A DNA stretch of 42,103 nt, taken from assembly GCA_013361335.1 (NCBI GenBank), contig JABFYH010000186.1:1-42103 (forward strand), written 5' to 3'. The number at the start of each line of letters is the position of its first letter. Position 1 is the first letter of the stretch. The DNA comes from Gemmatimonadaceae bacterium. GTDB taxonomy: Bacteria > Gemmatimonadota > Gemmatimonadetes > Gemmatimonadales > Gemmatimonadaceae. The position numbers and the translations under genes are program-made. The notes below the pieces were generated by a model that had not been told where the DNA came from, ran no database searches, and saw only the letters and a list, made by a program, of their open reading frames with translations. This document shows, piece by piece, positions 16,505 through 24,199 of the stretch.

Positions 16505-17155
16505 ATGAAGATCGTCCTGTTCGGCGCGACCGGAAACATCGGTCAGCGCATCACGGCCGAGGCGCTGCGGCGCGGCCACACGGTGACCGGCGTCGTGCGC
16601 GATTCGGAGAAGGTCACATCGCCCGATGCTCGCGTGCCGTTGGTCCAGGGCGACGCGACGGATGCGGAGAGCGTCGCGCGCGTCGCGCGAGGGGCGGACG
16701 TGATCGTGAGCGCGGTCTCGCCGCGCCCCAACCCACGGGGCCGCGCGGCGCCCTCGTTGTCGGCGGCGGCGCGCGGGCTGCTCGCCGGGGCGCGGAAAGC
16801 GAACGTCAAGCGACTGATCGTGGTCGGTGGCGCGGGCAGCCTGGAGGTCGCGCCGGGCAAGCGCCTGATGGACGCCCCAGGGTTCCCCGATGCGTACAAG
16901 GCGGAGGCGACGGAGGGCGCCGACAGCCTGGCCGTCTACCGCGCCGAGGGCGCCGGCGTCGACTGGACCTTCCTCAGCCCGGCGGCGGAGATCGGGCCAG
17001 GCGAGCGCACGGGAAAGTATCGGACGACGGTGGATCAGTTCCTCACCGACGCCGGTGGGCACAGCCGGATCAGCTACGAGGACTACGCGGTTGCGCTGGT
17101 GGACGAGCTGGAGTCGGCGAAGCATCGCGGAGCGCGCTTCGGAGTCGCGTATTAG
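16505..17155 (+). CDS. NAD(P)H-binding atypical SDR (NmrA/BVR-B-like)
   Basis: The 216-residue Rossmann protein starts MKIVLFGATGNIGQRI, with the GxxGxxG motif at residues 7-13. It continues with VQGDATDAESVARVARGADVIVSAVSPR and LIVVGGAGSL, as in the NAD(P)H-binding family that includes YwnB and biliverdin reductase B. There is no YxxxK pair of classical SDRs. Members serve as reductases for quinones, flavins or azo compounds or as redox sensors; the substrate is unknown. The gene is alone on its strand, divergent from the serine hydrolase (117 bp between starts, no clear promoter seen) and convergent with the alpha/beta hydrolase. Confidence 0.83.
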   Translation: MKIVLFGATGNIGQRITAEALRRGHTVTGVVRDSEKVTSPDARVPLVQGDATDAESVARVARGADVIVSAVSPRPNPRGRAAPSLSAAARGLLAGARKANVKRLIVVGGAGSLEVAPGKRLMDAPGFPDAYKAEATEGADSLAVYRAEGAGVDWTFLSPAAEIGPGERTGKYRTTVDQFLTDAGGHSRISYEDYAVALVDELESAKHRGARFGVAY

Positions 17156-17165
17156 AGAGCGACAT

Positions 17166-17235
17166 CTCGACCTGCAACTGCAACTGCGAACGGTCGAGCC
17201 CCGGCGCGAGCGGCATCCGCGTTCTGCAGGTCGAG
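17166..17235. repeat. Inverted repeat between convergent genes
   Basis: CTCGACCTGCA (17166-17176) is exactly complementary to TGCAGGTCGAG (17225-17235), giving an 11-bp stem around a 48-nt loop. It fills most of the 95-bp space between the stops at 17155 and 17251. A bidirectional terminator or a protein site is possible; the loop is longer than in standard intrinsic terminators. Confidence 0.4.
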
Positions 17236-17250
17236 CCGGCGAGGAAAGCC

Positions 17251-18633
17251 TCAGTCTCGGTCTTTCAGTGCCGAGCGCGATCTCATCCACTCCACCACCC
17301 CGTTCAGGTATCCGGGCGCGAGCACCGGCCACCCCCAGCCCGCCCCCGCCGGCGCGAGGGGTGAGGCGACGAGCTTGATGACGTGGTTGGCGCCCGGGTA
17401 GATGCGAACCGTCACGTCCGGATGGCCGGCCGCGCGCAATGCGCGCTCCAGGCGCACCGCGCTCTCGCGCGCGGGCACGAGCTCGTCGCTCTCGCCGTAG
17501 ACGAGCAGCACCGGCACACGCAGGCGGCGCCACCACTCCACCGGATCGAGCGTGCGGCCATACCAGTACCATCCCCGCAGCTCGTCGGCGGTGGGCGCGT
17601 TGACCGGAATCGACGTGTGCGTCCGCCACGGCTCCGTCGCGACTCCAGCCAGCAGGGCCGAGACGTCGCCCGCAGAGCGGTGCACGCGCAGCGCCTCGCC
17701 GAGCGCACGATTCGTGGCGGCCGCGCGCGCCGCGGCCGCCTCGCCGAAGCCGCGCCACGCGACGCGCAGGCTGTCCTGATGTGCCGCGGACTCGGAGATC
17801 GGCATCCCCGGGCTCGACACCGCCACGACGAACGCCGGCGGCACCGCGAGATGCTCGGCCACCCTCGGCGCGAGGAAGGCGCCCTGGCTCAGCCCCCACA
17901 GCCCGACGCGCCGGCCATCGACTTCGGGCTGCGCCGCCAGCGTGTCGAACGCTTCGCGCGCGTCGAACACGAGGTCGTCGTACGACGCGCGACGATAGTC
18001 GCCGGTGGATTCGCCGTTGCCGCGCTTGTCGAAGGCCAGCACGACGAAGCCGGCACGGGCGAACCGGTCGGCGTAGAAGCGGTAATCGGACCGGAGGTTG
18101 GTGCTCGAGCCCTGGAGAAGGAGCACAGCCGGCGCGCGGCCGCGCGAGTTACGCGGGGTGAACAGCGTGGCGGCCAACGTCGCGCCCTGCGCGGCGATCT
18201 TCAGCTCTCGCGTGGCGTATGGCGCCGGCGCGGTGACCGCACCGCTCCGCACGACGCGCCAGCTCATCGTCGACGCCCCCTCGCGTGCCGCAACGATGGA
18301 CGAGAGCGTGGCCGAGCCGGCGAGCGTGTCGCCAGTCTGCCGGCCCCGAAAGACCAGCGCACCGTCGCCGTCGTCGATCGTGAAGTAGACACGCGACGAG
18401 TCGTGCGCGACGTCGATGAGGGGCTGGTCCAGCAACGCGATGTCCGGCGCGGAGAAGGTGCCGCGCAGCAGCCCGTTCACACGCTCGAAGCGCAGGGAGA
18501 CGGGAAGGGGCTGGCCGCGAAACACCGCGGTTCCGTTCCAGGTGCCGAGGACATCCTCGGCAGCGCGGGCATCGACGTCGGGCGACACACACGCAGTGGC
18601 GAGCAGAACGACGAGCAGCAGCGACGGCGACAT
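17251..18633 (-). CDS. Exported alpha/beta hydrolase (prolyl-oligopeptidase-like), possible lipoprotein
   Basis: The 460-residue protein has a hydrophobic leader ending LATAC15, a possible though imperfect lipobox. Residues 25-130 form a beta-rich domain of unknown role (VLGTWNGTAVFRGQPLPVSLRFE). The hydrolase domain follows, with S249 in GLSQG as nucleophile, D383 in VYGESDELVP and H417 in YPGANHVIK completing the triad, and FDKRGNGEST as the family loop. The two-domain layout is common in secreted esterases and dipeptidyl-peptidase-like proteins of soil bacteria. It lies 55 bp behind the outer-membrane barrel gene on the same strand and may share its transcript. Substrate unknown. Confidence 0.84.
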   Translation of the reverse strand: MSPSLLLVVLLATACVSPDVDARAAEDVLGTWNGTAVFRGQPLPVSLRFERVNGLLRGTFSAPDIALLDQPLIDVAHDSSRVYFTIDDGDGALVFRGRQTGDTLAGSATLSSIVAAREGASTMSWRVVRSGAVTAPAPYATRELKIAAQGATLAATLFTPRNSRGRAPAVLLLQGSSTNLRSDYRFYADRFARAGFVVLAFDKRGNGESTGDYRRASYDDLVFDAREAFDTLAAQPEVDGRRVGLWGLSQGAFLAPRVAEHLAVPPAFVVAVSSPGMPISESAAHQDSLRVAWRGFGEAAAARAAATNRALGEALRVHRSAGDVSALLAGVATEPWRTHTSIPVNAPTADELRGWYWYGRTLDPVEWWRRLRVPVLLVYGESDELVPARESAVRLERALRAAGHPDVTVRIYPGANHVIKLVASPLAPAGAGWGWPVLAPGYLNGVVEWMRSRSALKDRD

Positions 18634-18688
18634 GCTTCCAGATACAGCGCGGGCGCGGAGGGCACCAGCCCGCGCGGCCGGCGGCTCG

Positions 18689-19786
18689 CTACCGCTTCCG
18701 CGTCGCCAGCTCGAGCACGTCGAAGGTGCGGGAGACCTGCATCGCGAGCGCGCGCCCGCTCGTCTGCGGGGCGTAGGGATTGGGGTTCGGCACCCAGCGG
18801 TCCGCCCGCGCCGAAAGCTTGAGCAGCGTGCTGGCCGCGAGTCGGAGCCCGACGCCCGCCTCGGCGTCGGTGAAGTCGCTCTTGTCGGCGATCCAGCTGC
18901 TCGCGCCGAAGGGCATGATGTACGGGTAGTCGTTCCGCTCCACCCGCACCGCGGCGTACAGCCGCGGCGTGAAGGTGTACTTCGTCTCGGCGTACCAGGT
19001 GATCCCCGACAGCGACGCGCGGCCGGGCACGTCGTAGCGTCCCTGCGCCAGCTCGGCGAACGCCTCGAAGTAGCCGTGGCTGAGCTGGAGATCGGCGGCG
19101 ACGAGCCGCTGGTTGAAGTGGCGCCAGCCCTGGCCGGCGAGCAGCGTCGGCGCGAGCTCGCGGTTGAGGTACGGGCCGTTCGTGGCCGAGGCGCCGAGCC
19201 GGATTCCGGTGACCGGCGTGATGCCGACGCCGACCGCCGGCCGCGGCGCATGCGAGGGCTCGACGGTGTAGTCCTCGTGCGTGAGGGGCTTCGACAGCAC
19301 CGCGGCGCGCCAATCGAAGATCGACGCCGTGCCCGACACCTTCACGCCGAAGGGATACACGAGGGAGTATCCGTCGGGCGTGCCGATGAGCGGATTCCGG
19401 AACGACAGCCAGCGCGAGGAGAAGGTGCCGACGACGTGCGTCATCTTGCCCGCCTCCAACACGAACGCGTCGCTCGGGCTCCAGCGGGTGCCGTATTGCG
19501 TCACGTACAGCTCACTCCCTTCCTCGTGGCGGCCCGGCCCCGTCTCGGCGGAGAGCTGGCCGAACAGGACGACGTCGCGCCACGGCTCGGCCGCCGCCCA
19601 GAGTCCGATCCGCCCCATCGCGCCCGGCCGACCGTCGTTCCGCGCGAGCAGCGACGAGAGGGAATCCGTTTTCCAGAGTTCGGCGTCGAGCACGCCCTGA
19701 AAGAGAATGCCGCCCTGCGCCTGCACCGGCGGCGCGACGAGCAGTGCGAGCACGGCGAGCACGGCGAGCGTGAGGAGCTTACGCAT
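18689..19786 (-). CDS. Putative outer-membrane beta-barrel protein
   Basis: The 365-residue protein has a clear Sec signal peptide (LLTLAVLAVLALLVAPPVQA, cleavage about 23). The mature part alternates short amphipathic strands with aromatic girdle residues (RIGLWAAAEPWRDVVLFGQLSAETG, ITWYAETKYTFTPRLYAAVRVER, AEAGVGLRLAASTLLKLSARAD). It ends in ALAMQVSRTFDVLELATRKR, without a perfect terminal Phe. No named family is recognised; it resembles phosphate-selective-porin-like or carbohydrate-porin-like barrels in style only. Its start lies 8 bp inside the 3' end of the hybrid kinase gene, so it is coupled to that sensor and to the cupredoxin-like protein upstream. Confidence 0.72.
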   Translation of the reverse strand: MRKLLTLAVLAVLALLVAPPVQAQGGILFQGVLDAELWKTDSLSSLLARNDGRPGAMGRIGLWAAAEPWRDVVLFGQLSAETGPGRHEEGSELYVTQYGTRWSPSDAFVLEAGKMTHVVGTFSSRWLSFRNPLIGTPDGYSLVYPFGVKVSGTASIFDWRAAVLSKPLTHEDYTVEPSHAPRPAVGVGITPVTGIRLGASATNGPYLNRELAPTLLAGQGWRHFNQRLVAADLQLSHGYFEAFAELAQGRYDVPGRASLSGITWYAETKYTFTPRLYAAVRVERNDYPYIMPFGASSWIADKSDFTDAEAGVGLRLAASTLLKLSARADRWVPNPNPYAPQTSGRALAMQVSRTFDVLELATRKR

Positions 19787-22145
19787 GGGTGGCCGTCGGT
19801 GAGTAGCGTTGATCGAGCGCGCTCCGGATGAGCCGGCCCAGTCCCACCGGCGTGAACGGCTTCCGCAGCAGCGCGACGTCGGTGTCGAGCTCCAGCTTCA
19901 TGATCGCGTCGTCGACCCACCCGGTCATGTACACCACTCGCGCCGTGGGATGGCGGCGGCGCAGGCGCTCGGCGACCTGCGGGCCGCTGAGCTGGGGCAT
20001 CACGATGTCGGTGAGCAGCACGTCCACCCGCGGGAGCGCACGCGCGTGGGTGAGCGCGTCGATGCCGTCGCGGGCGACGACGACCGTGTAGCCGAGCGAC
20101 GTGAGCACCCGCTCGGCCATCCGGCGAATCGCGTCGTCGTCATCCACGAGGAGGATCGTCTCGGTGCCGCGCGGCGCGACGGCCGCTTCCGGTTCGCCCG
20201 ACAGCGGCGTTGCCTGCTCGACGGCGGAGGGCAGGCTGATGGTGAAGGTGGTGCCCTGCCCCAGCTGGCTCGCCACCGCGATGGTGCCCCCGCTCTGCGC
20301 CACGATCCCGTACACCGTGGCCAGACCGAGGCCCGTGCCCTTGCCCGGCTCTTTCGTCGTGTAGAACGGCTCGAAGATGCGGTCGCGCACGTCGGGCGGC
20401 ATGCCGATGCCGCTGTCGGTCACCCGCAGCGTCACCCGGGGAGCACCCGACGCGTCGCGCACGTGGCGCGTCGCGATCACGATCGCGCCCCCTTTGGGCA
20501 TCGCGTCGCGTGCGTTGATGACGAGGTTGAGGAGCACCTGCTCGAGCTGTCCCGGATCGGCCTTCACTCGCGCCGGCGAGCCATCGTCCTCGACGCGCAG
20601 GTCGATGTGCGACCCGATCAGCCGGCGAAGCATCCCCTCCATGCCCGTCACGGTCGCGTGCAGGTCGAGCACCTGGGGCTGGAGCACCTGCTTGCGGCTG
20701 AAGGCGAGGAGCTGGTGCGTCAGCGACGCGGCCCGCATGGCAGCGTCGCTCACTTCCTTGAGGTCGGGCGCCGCCTCGTGCTCCTTGCCGATCCGCTGGG
20801 CGGCGATCTGGGTGAAGCCGGAGATGACGGTGAGCAGGTTGTTGAAGTCGTGCGCGATGCCGCCGGCAAGGGTGCCCACGGCCTCGAGCTTCTGCGATTG
20901 GCGGAGCTGCGCCTCGCTCTCGCGCAGCGCGCGCTCCACCTGCTCGCGCTCGCGGATCTCGTCGGTGAGCACGGCGTTCGCGGCGGCGAGCTCGGTGCCG
21001 CGGCTCTCCAGCGCCGCACGCTCGCGCTCCAGCGCGTCCATGAGCTGCGTGAACGAGTCGCTCAGCGTCCGGATCTCGAGCGAGGCGTCGCTCGCGTCGA
21101 AGCGGACGGCGGGCCGATCGGCGCCGGCGCCCGAGCGCAGCGCGGAGATGAAGGCCCCCAACGGGCCGAGGAGCGAGCGCGAGAGAACGAATGCACCGAG
21201 GGCGGCGAGGAGCACGGCCAGCGCGCCGTAGAGCAGGAAGTCGCGGCCGAGGGCAGTGGCGAGAGCGTCGATCGTCGGTGTCAGCGGCTGCAGCAGCGTG
21301 AGCGTGATGTCGCTGCCGTGCTGCGTGGTGCCCATCGGTATCGTGGCCGCCAGGTACTCCGCGCGGCCGAGGGTGATGGACGCGCCGGTGGCCGGCCGCG
21401 CAGCGAGGAGTGCGGCGGTCTCCGCCGCCGGCAGGGTGCCGAGGATCACGTGGTTGCCGGCGGAGGCGACCACGGCGCCGTCGAAGTTGGCCCGCAGCGT
21501 GGCGACGAGAGTGGAGTCGACCCGCTGCCCGAACACCAGCGTGCCGATCGTGTAGCCGTCGAGGATCACCGGCGCGACGCCGACCGCGTAGAAGGCGTCG
21601 CCGAGCTCGAGACCGGAGAGGTACGACTCGCCGTGCGTGCTGGTGAACTCCGGGTCCAGCGCGTTGCGCACCGCGGAGAGCGACGAGATGTCCAGTCCCG
21701 TGGGGAGTCTGGTGGCACCGCGCACGTAGCCGGCAAAGACCTGTCCTTTCTCGTCGGTGGCGAGCAGGGCGCCCGCGTCGAGGTCCTGGCCGGCCTGCTC
21801 GAGCTCGCGGCGAACGGTGTTGGTGAGATCGGCCCGCACGACGCGGCTCGCGTCGTGCTCGACGCGATAGGTGGCGATGGCTGAGCGGAGGCTCGGGCTC
21901 TCGGCCAGGAGCGTGGCGGCGAGGACGAGCCGGCGCTGGTTCTCGCGCTGGAGGGAGACGAGCGCGCGCTGGTTGCGCGAGAGCTCGTCGGCGAGGAGGC
22001 GGTGGGTGCTGGCGCGGACCTGGATGCTGAGCGCGGCGAAGGCGCTACAGACGACGAGCGCCGCGAGCGCGGCGGTGAGCACGGCGAGGCGAATGCCGAG
22101 CGGCGTGCGGCGCAGACGGAGGCGGAGGTCGCGCAGCGCGGGCAT
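19779..22145 (-). CDS. Hybrid sensor histidine kinase with C-terminal receiver domain
   Basis: The 788-residue protein has TM1 at about 18-40, a periplasmic CACHE-like sensor of about 260 residues, TM2 at about 303-321, a linker with a coiled coil (about 372-420), and HisKA with H432 in GGIAHDFNNLL. The ATPase motifs are NLVINARDAM, DSGIGMP, FEPFYTTKEPGKGTGLGLAT. A receiver domain (663-785) carries D713 in LLTDIVMP and K762. The ATG at 22145 is preferred because it leaves 16 bp to the upstream gene and fits the membrane topology; an ATG at 22187 would overlap that gene. No separate output regulator is adjacent. Confidence 0.87.
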   Translation of the reverse strand: MPALRDLRLRLRRTPLGIRLAVLTAALAALVVCSAFAALSIQVRASTHRLLADELSRNQRALVSLQRENQRRLVLAATLLAESPSLRSAIATYRVEHDASRVVRADLTNTVRRELEQAGQDLDAGALLATDEKGQVFAGYVRGATRLPTGLDISSLSAVRNALDPEFTSTHGESYLSGLELGDAFYAVGVAPVILDGYTIGTLVFGQRVDSTLVATLRANFDGAVVASAGNHVILGTLPAAETAALLAARPATGASITLGRAEYLAATIPMGTTQHGSDITLTLLQPLTPTIDALATALGRDFLLYGALAVLLAALGAFVLSRSLLGPLGAFISALRSGAGADRPAVRFDASDASLEIRTLSDSFTQLMDALERERAALESRGTELAAANAVLTDEIREREQVERALRESEAQLRQSQKLEAVGTLAGGIAHDFNNLLTVISGFTQIAAQRIGKEHEAAPDLKEVSDAAMRAASLTHQLLAFSRKQVLQPQVLDLHATVTGMEGMLRRLIGSHIDLRVEDDGSPARVKADPGQLEQVLLNLVINARDAMPKGGAIVIATRHVRDASGAPRVTLRVTDSGIGMPPDVRDRIFEPFYTTKEPGKGTGLGLATVYGIVAQSGGTIAVASQLGQGTTFTISLPSAVEQATPLSGEPEAAVAPRGTETILLVDDDDAIRRMAERVLTSLGYTVVVARDGIDALTHARALPRVDVLLTDIVMPQLSGPQVAERLRRRHPTARVVYMTGWVDDAIMKLELDTDVALLRKPFTPVGLGRLIRSALDQRYSPTATHA

Positions 22146-22161
22146 CAGGACGGCCCCGACG

Positions 22162-22956
22162 TCAGCGCGAGAAGTTCTCGCCGCCACTCGGCAGCGGGAT
22201 GTTGAAGTCGAGCCGCGCCGTCTCGCCGGCGACGACGCGTACGGTGCGCATCACCGGCTTGATGCGCTCGTGCCAGCCGACGACGGTGTACTCGCCCGGG
22301 GGGACGTCCTCGATCGCGTAGTGGCCGGTGCGCGCCGGCTGCGCGAAGTACGGGTTGTCGAGCACGAGGATGACGGCGCTCATGTCCGAGTGGATGTGGC
22401 AGAACACCTGGACGACGCCGCTGCGATCGAAGGTCACCGACTTCGCGCTCCCCTTCGGGTAGCGGCCGAGGTCGAAGGTGCGCGCGCTGGAGAGGGAGAA
22501 GACGTTGTGGAAGACGTCGTCGGCGTTGGGAAAGTCGACGGTGGTGCCGCGGAGCACCGGCAGGACGTGCGGAGCGAAGCGCTCGTCGTCCTGGGTCATG
22601 GCGGCGTGGGCCGACGGAGCCGCGGGGGTGCCCGGCGCGTTCTGGAGGTAGAGGATGACGTTGCGGATCTCGTCGGTCTCGGAGGCGGGCGGGCGGCTGC
22701 CGGGGCCCGGGTCGGCGTAGATGCGGAAGCGCGGGCGGCGGCTGGCCAGCGCGCTCGAGATGACGACCTCGCCCTCGATGCGGCCGGTGGCCGGGCGCGC
22801 CGGTATCGCGGGGGGCGCCGGGAGGGCGGAGGGCAGCATCGCGAGCAGGCCGACGAGGGCCAGGGCGACCGGCGGTGAATACGACGACACGAGACTCCGG
22901 ACGTGGGGGGCGGTCTGTTCTAGACGACCGAATTGTGCGGCGGGGCACGTTCTCAC
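22162..22956 (-). CDS. Exported cupredoxin-like (plastocyanin/methylamine-utilization-type) protein
   Basis: The 264-residue protein has a hydrophobic export segment at about 29-47. The central domain shows the type-1 copper pattern: H150 in DDVFHNVFS and C186-x2-H189-x2-M192 in FCHIHSDM. A C-terminal segment (GHYAIEDVPPGEYTVVGWHE) resembles a carboxypeptidase-regulatory-like beta domain. Such proteins are often annotated as methylamine utilization protein or plastocyanin-like, but no amine dehydrogenase is present here. A GTG at 22890 gives a shorter leader and is a reasonable alternative start. The hybrid kinase begins 16 bp downstream, so this may provide a copper- or redox-linked signal; that is an inference. 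Confidence 0.78.
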   Translation of the reverse strand: MRTCPAAQFGRLEQTAPHVRSLVSSYSPPVALALVGLLAMLPSALPAPPAIPARPATGRIEGEVVISSALASRRPRFRIYADPGPGSRPPASETDEIRNVILYLQNAPGTPAAPSAHAAMTQDDERFAPHVLPVLRGTTVDFPNADDVFHNVFSLSSARTFDLGRYPKGSAKSVTFDRSGVVQVFCHIHSDMSAVILVLDNPYFAQPARTGHYAIEDVPPGEYTVVGWHERIKPVMRTVRVVAGETARLDFNIPLPSGGENFSR

Positions 22957-23042
22957 GCGCGGGCGGCGTCAGGGCGGGAGGCGTACGGAATTCGCTTGCC
23001 CCCCCAGTCGGACCGTTCATAGTTTGCCGTCCGACCCGTTCC

Positions 23043-23047
23043 AGGAG
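23043..23047 (+). promoter_or_regulatory. Shine-Dalgarno AGGAG of the DUF1801 gene
   Basis: AGGAG sits 5 nt before the ATG and fixes the start at 23053. It is one of the few strong ribosome binding sites in the window. A TAGTTT hexamer at 23020-23025 could be the -10 box of the same gene, but this is weak. Confidence 0.55.
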
Positions 23048-23052
23048 CAGCC

Positions 23053-23667
23053 ATGGGCACCCGCGATCCCCGCGTCGACGCCTACATCGCGAAGCAGAAG
23101 GAGTTCGCGAAGCCGATCCTCACGCGCATCCGCGACGTCGTGCACGCCGCCTGCCCCGAGGTGGAGGAGACGCTCAAGTGGAGCTCGCCGCACTTCATGT
23201 ACAAGGGCGGGATGATGTGCGGCATGGCCGGGTTCAAGGAGCACGCGATCTTCGGCTTCTGGAAGGGCACGCTCATCGACGGCGTGAGCCCCAACCGCAA
23301 CAACGGCGGCGACGCGATGGGGAACTTCGGCAAGCTGACGTCGGTGAAGGATCTGCCGAGCAAGTCGACGATGACGTCGCTCATCAAGCAGGCGATGAAG
23401 CTCAACGAGCAGGGAATCACGGTGCCGCGTCCCAAGCGCGCGAGCCGCCCGGAAGCGACGGTGCCCGCCGAGCTCCAGGCCGCCCTGGCGAAGAACAAGA
23501 AAGCGGCGACGCACTTCGCCGCCTTTCCGCCGAGCCACCGCCGCGAGTACGTGGAGTGGATCAGCGAGGCCAAGCGCGACGAGACGAAGACGAAGCGCGT
23601 CGCGCAGGCCGTGGAATGGATCGCCGAGGGGAAGGGGCGGAACTGGAAGTACGAACGGACTGGGTGA
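23053..23667 (+). CDS. DUF1801 / YdeI-OmdA-type protein
   Basis: The 204-residue cytosolic protein starts 5 nt after a good AGGAG (23043-23047). Its N-terminal half has the DUF1801 (YdhG-like) pattern VVHAACPEVEETLKWSSPHFMYKGGMM and FGKLTSVKDLPS. The C-terminal half, from about residue 138, matches the OmdA/YdeI type (PAELQAALAKNKKAATHFAAFPPSHRREYVEWISEAKRDETKTKRV). That helical domain is linked to bacteriocin resistance in some reports, but the biochemical role is unknown. The combination of both domains in one chain is common. The gene is alone and converges with the next gene at 3 bp. Confidence 0.87.
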   Translation: MGTRDPRVDAYIAKQKEFAKPILTRIRDVVHAACPEVEETLKWSSPHFMYKGGMMCGMAGFKEHAIFGFWKGTLIDGVSPNRNNGGDAMGNFGKLTSVKDLPSKSTMTSLIKQAMKLNEQGITVPRPKRASRPEATVPAELQAALAKNKKAATHFAAFPPSHRREYVEWISEAKRDETKTKRVAQAVEWIAEGKGRNWKYERTG

Positions 23668-23670
23668 GAG

Positions 23671-24159
23671 CTACTGCCCCATCGCCGCCTGCACCTCCTT
23701 CATCTTCTGATTCAGCGCCGCCTTGTTCGCCTTCATGAAGGTCACGTTGGCCCGGTTCATGTTGTAGGGTGGCGCCGCCGTGGGATTCTCCTTGGCGATC
23801 GCCTCGTACATCTGGGCCTGCATCATCACCAGGCCGAGGAGCGCGAACTCCTTCGTTGAGAGCCCGGCCTTGCGAATGCCACGGCGCATCTCGGGGATCG
23901 CGTCGAACTGCGCCGCCATCTCCTCGATCGTCTTCGCCTCGCGCTCCGGCGACGCCGGGGGTGGGCCCTGACGCGCCTTCATCGCACGCGCCATCTCCAC
24001 GTTCGCCTTCACCCACGCGTCCACCTTGGGCATGCTGAGGGTGTAGCCCATCACCGCACGATCGAGCGCGTTGGGGGTCTGCGCACGCAGCGCCGCCGGC
24101 CCGAGCGTGAGGAGCGCGGCGAGGATGGTGCGACGTGCGAGCCTGGTCATGGTCTCCAT
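23671..24159 (-). CDS. Small exported protein of unknown function
   Basis: The 162-residue product has a Sec or weak Tat-like leader (TRLARRTILAALLTLGPAALRAQ, cleavage about 27). The mature part is mostly helical and rich in Met, Ala and Lys: MGYTLSMPKVDAWVKANVEMARAMKAR and LLGLVMMQAQMYEAIAKENPTAAPPYNMNRANVTFMKANKAALNQKMKEVQ. AGGAG (minus strand, 24169-24165) sits 5 nt before the ATG at 24159, which favours it over the ATG at 24150. I do not recognise a named family. It lies 40 bp behind the ZU5-like lipoprotein gene and probably belongs to the same envelope operon. Confidence 0.7.
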   Translation of the reverse strand: METMTRLARRTILAALLTLGPAALRAQTPNALDRAVMGYTLSMPKVDAWVKANVEMARAMKARQGPPPASPEREAKTIEEMAAQFDAIPEMRRGIRKAGLSTKEFALLGLVMMQAQMYEAIAKENPTAAPPYNMNRANVTFMKANKAALNQKMKEVQAAMGQ

Positions 24160-24199
24160 CGAGTCTCCTGATCGGTAGTGGTGAGATGAATCGGGTGCA

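Noticed and set aside
14708-17899. A single 1063-residue minus-strand protein
   Set aside because: Only the part from 16387 downward is a serine hydrolase; the remainder is antisense to the NAD(P)-binding gene and overlaps the end of the alpha/beta hydrolase.
19749-19785. Tandem GCGAGCACG-like repeat
   Set aside because: It encodes the Leu/Ala/Val run of the signal peptide of the outer-membrane protein and is explained by codon bias.
22162-22956. Methylamine catabolism locus
   Set aside because: Only a cupredoxin-like domain is present; no methylamine dehydrogenase, amicyanin partner or maturation gene is in the window.
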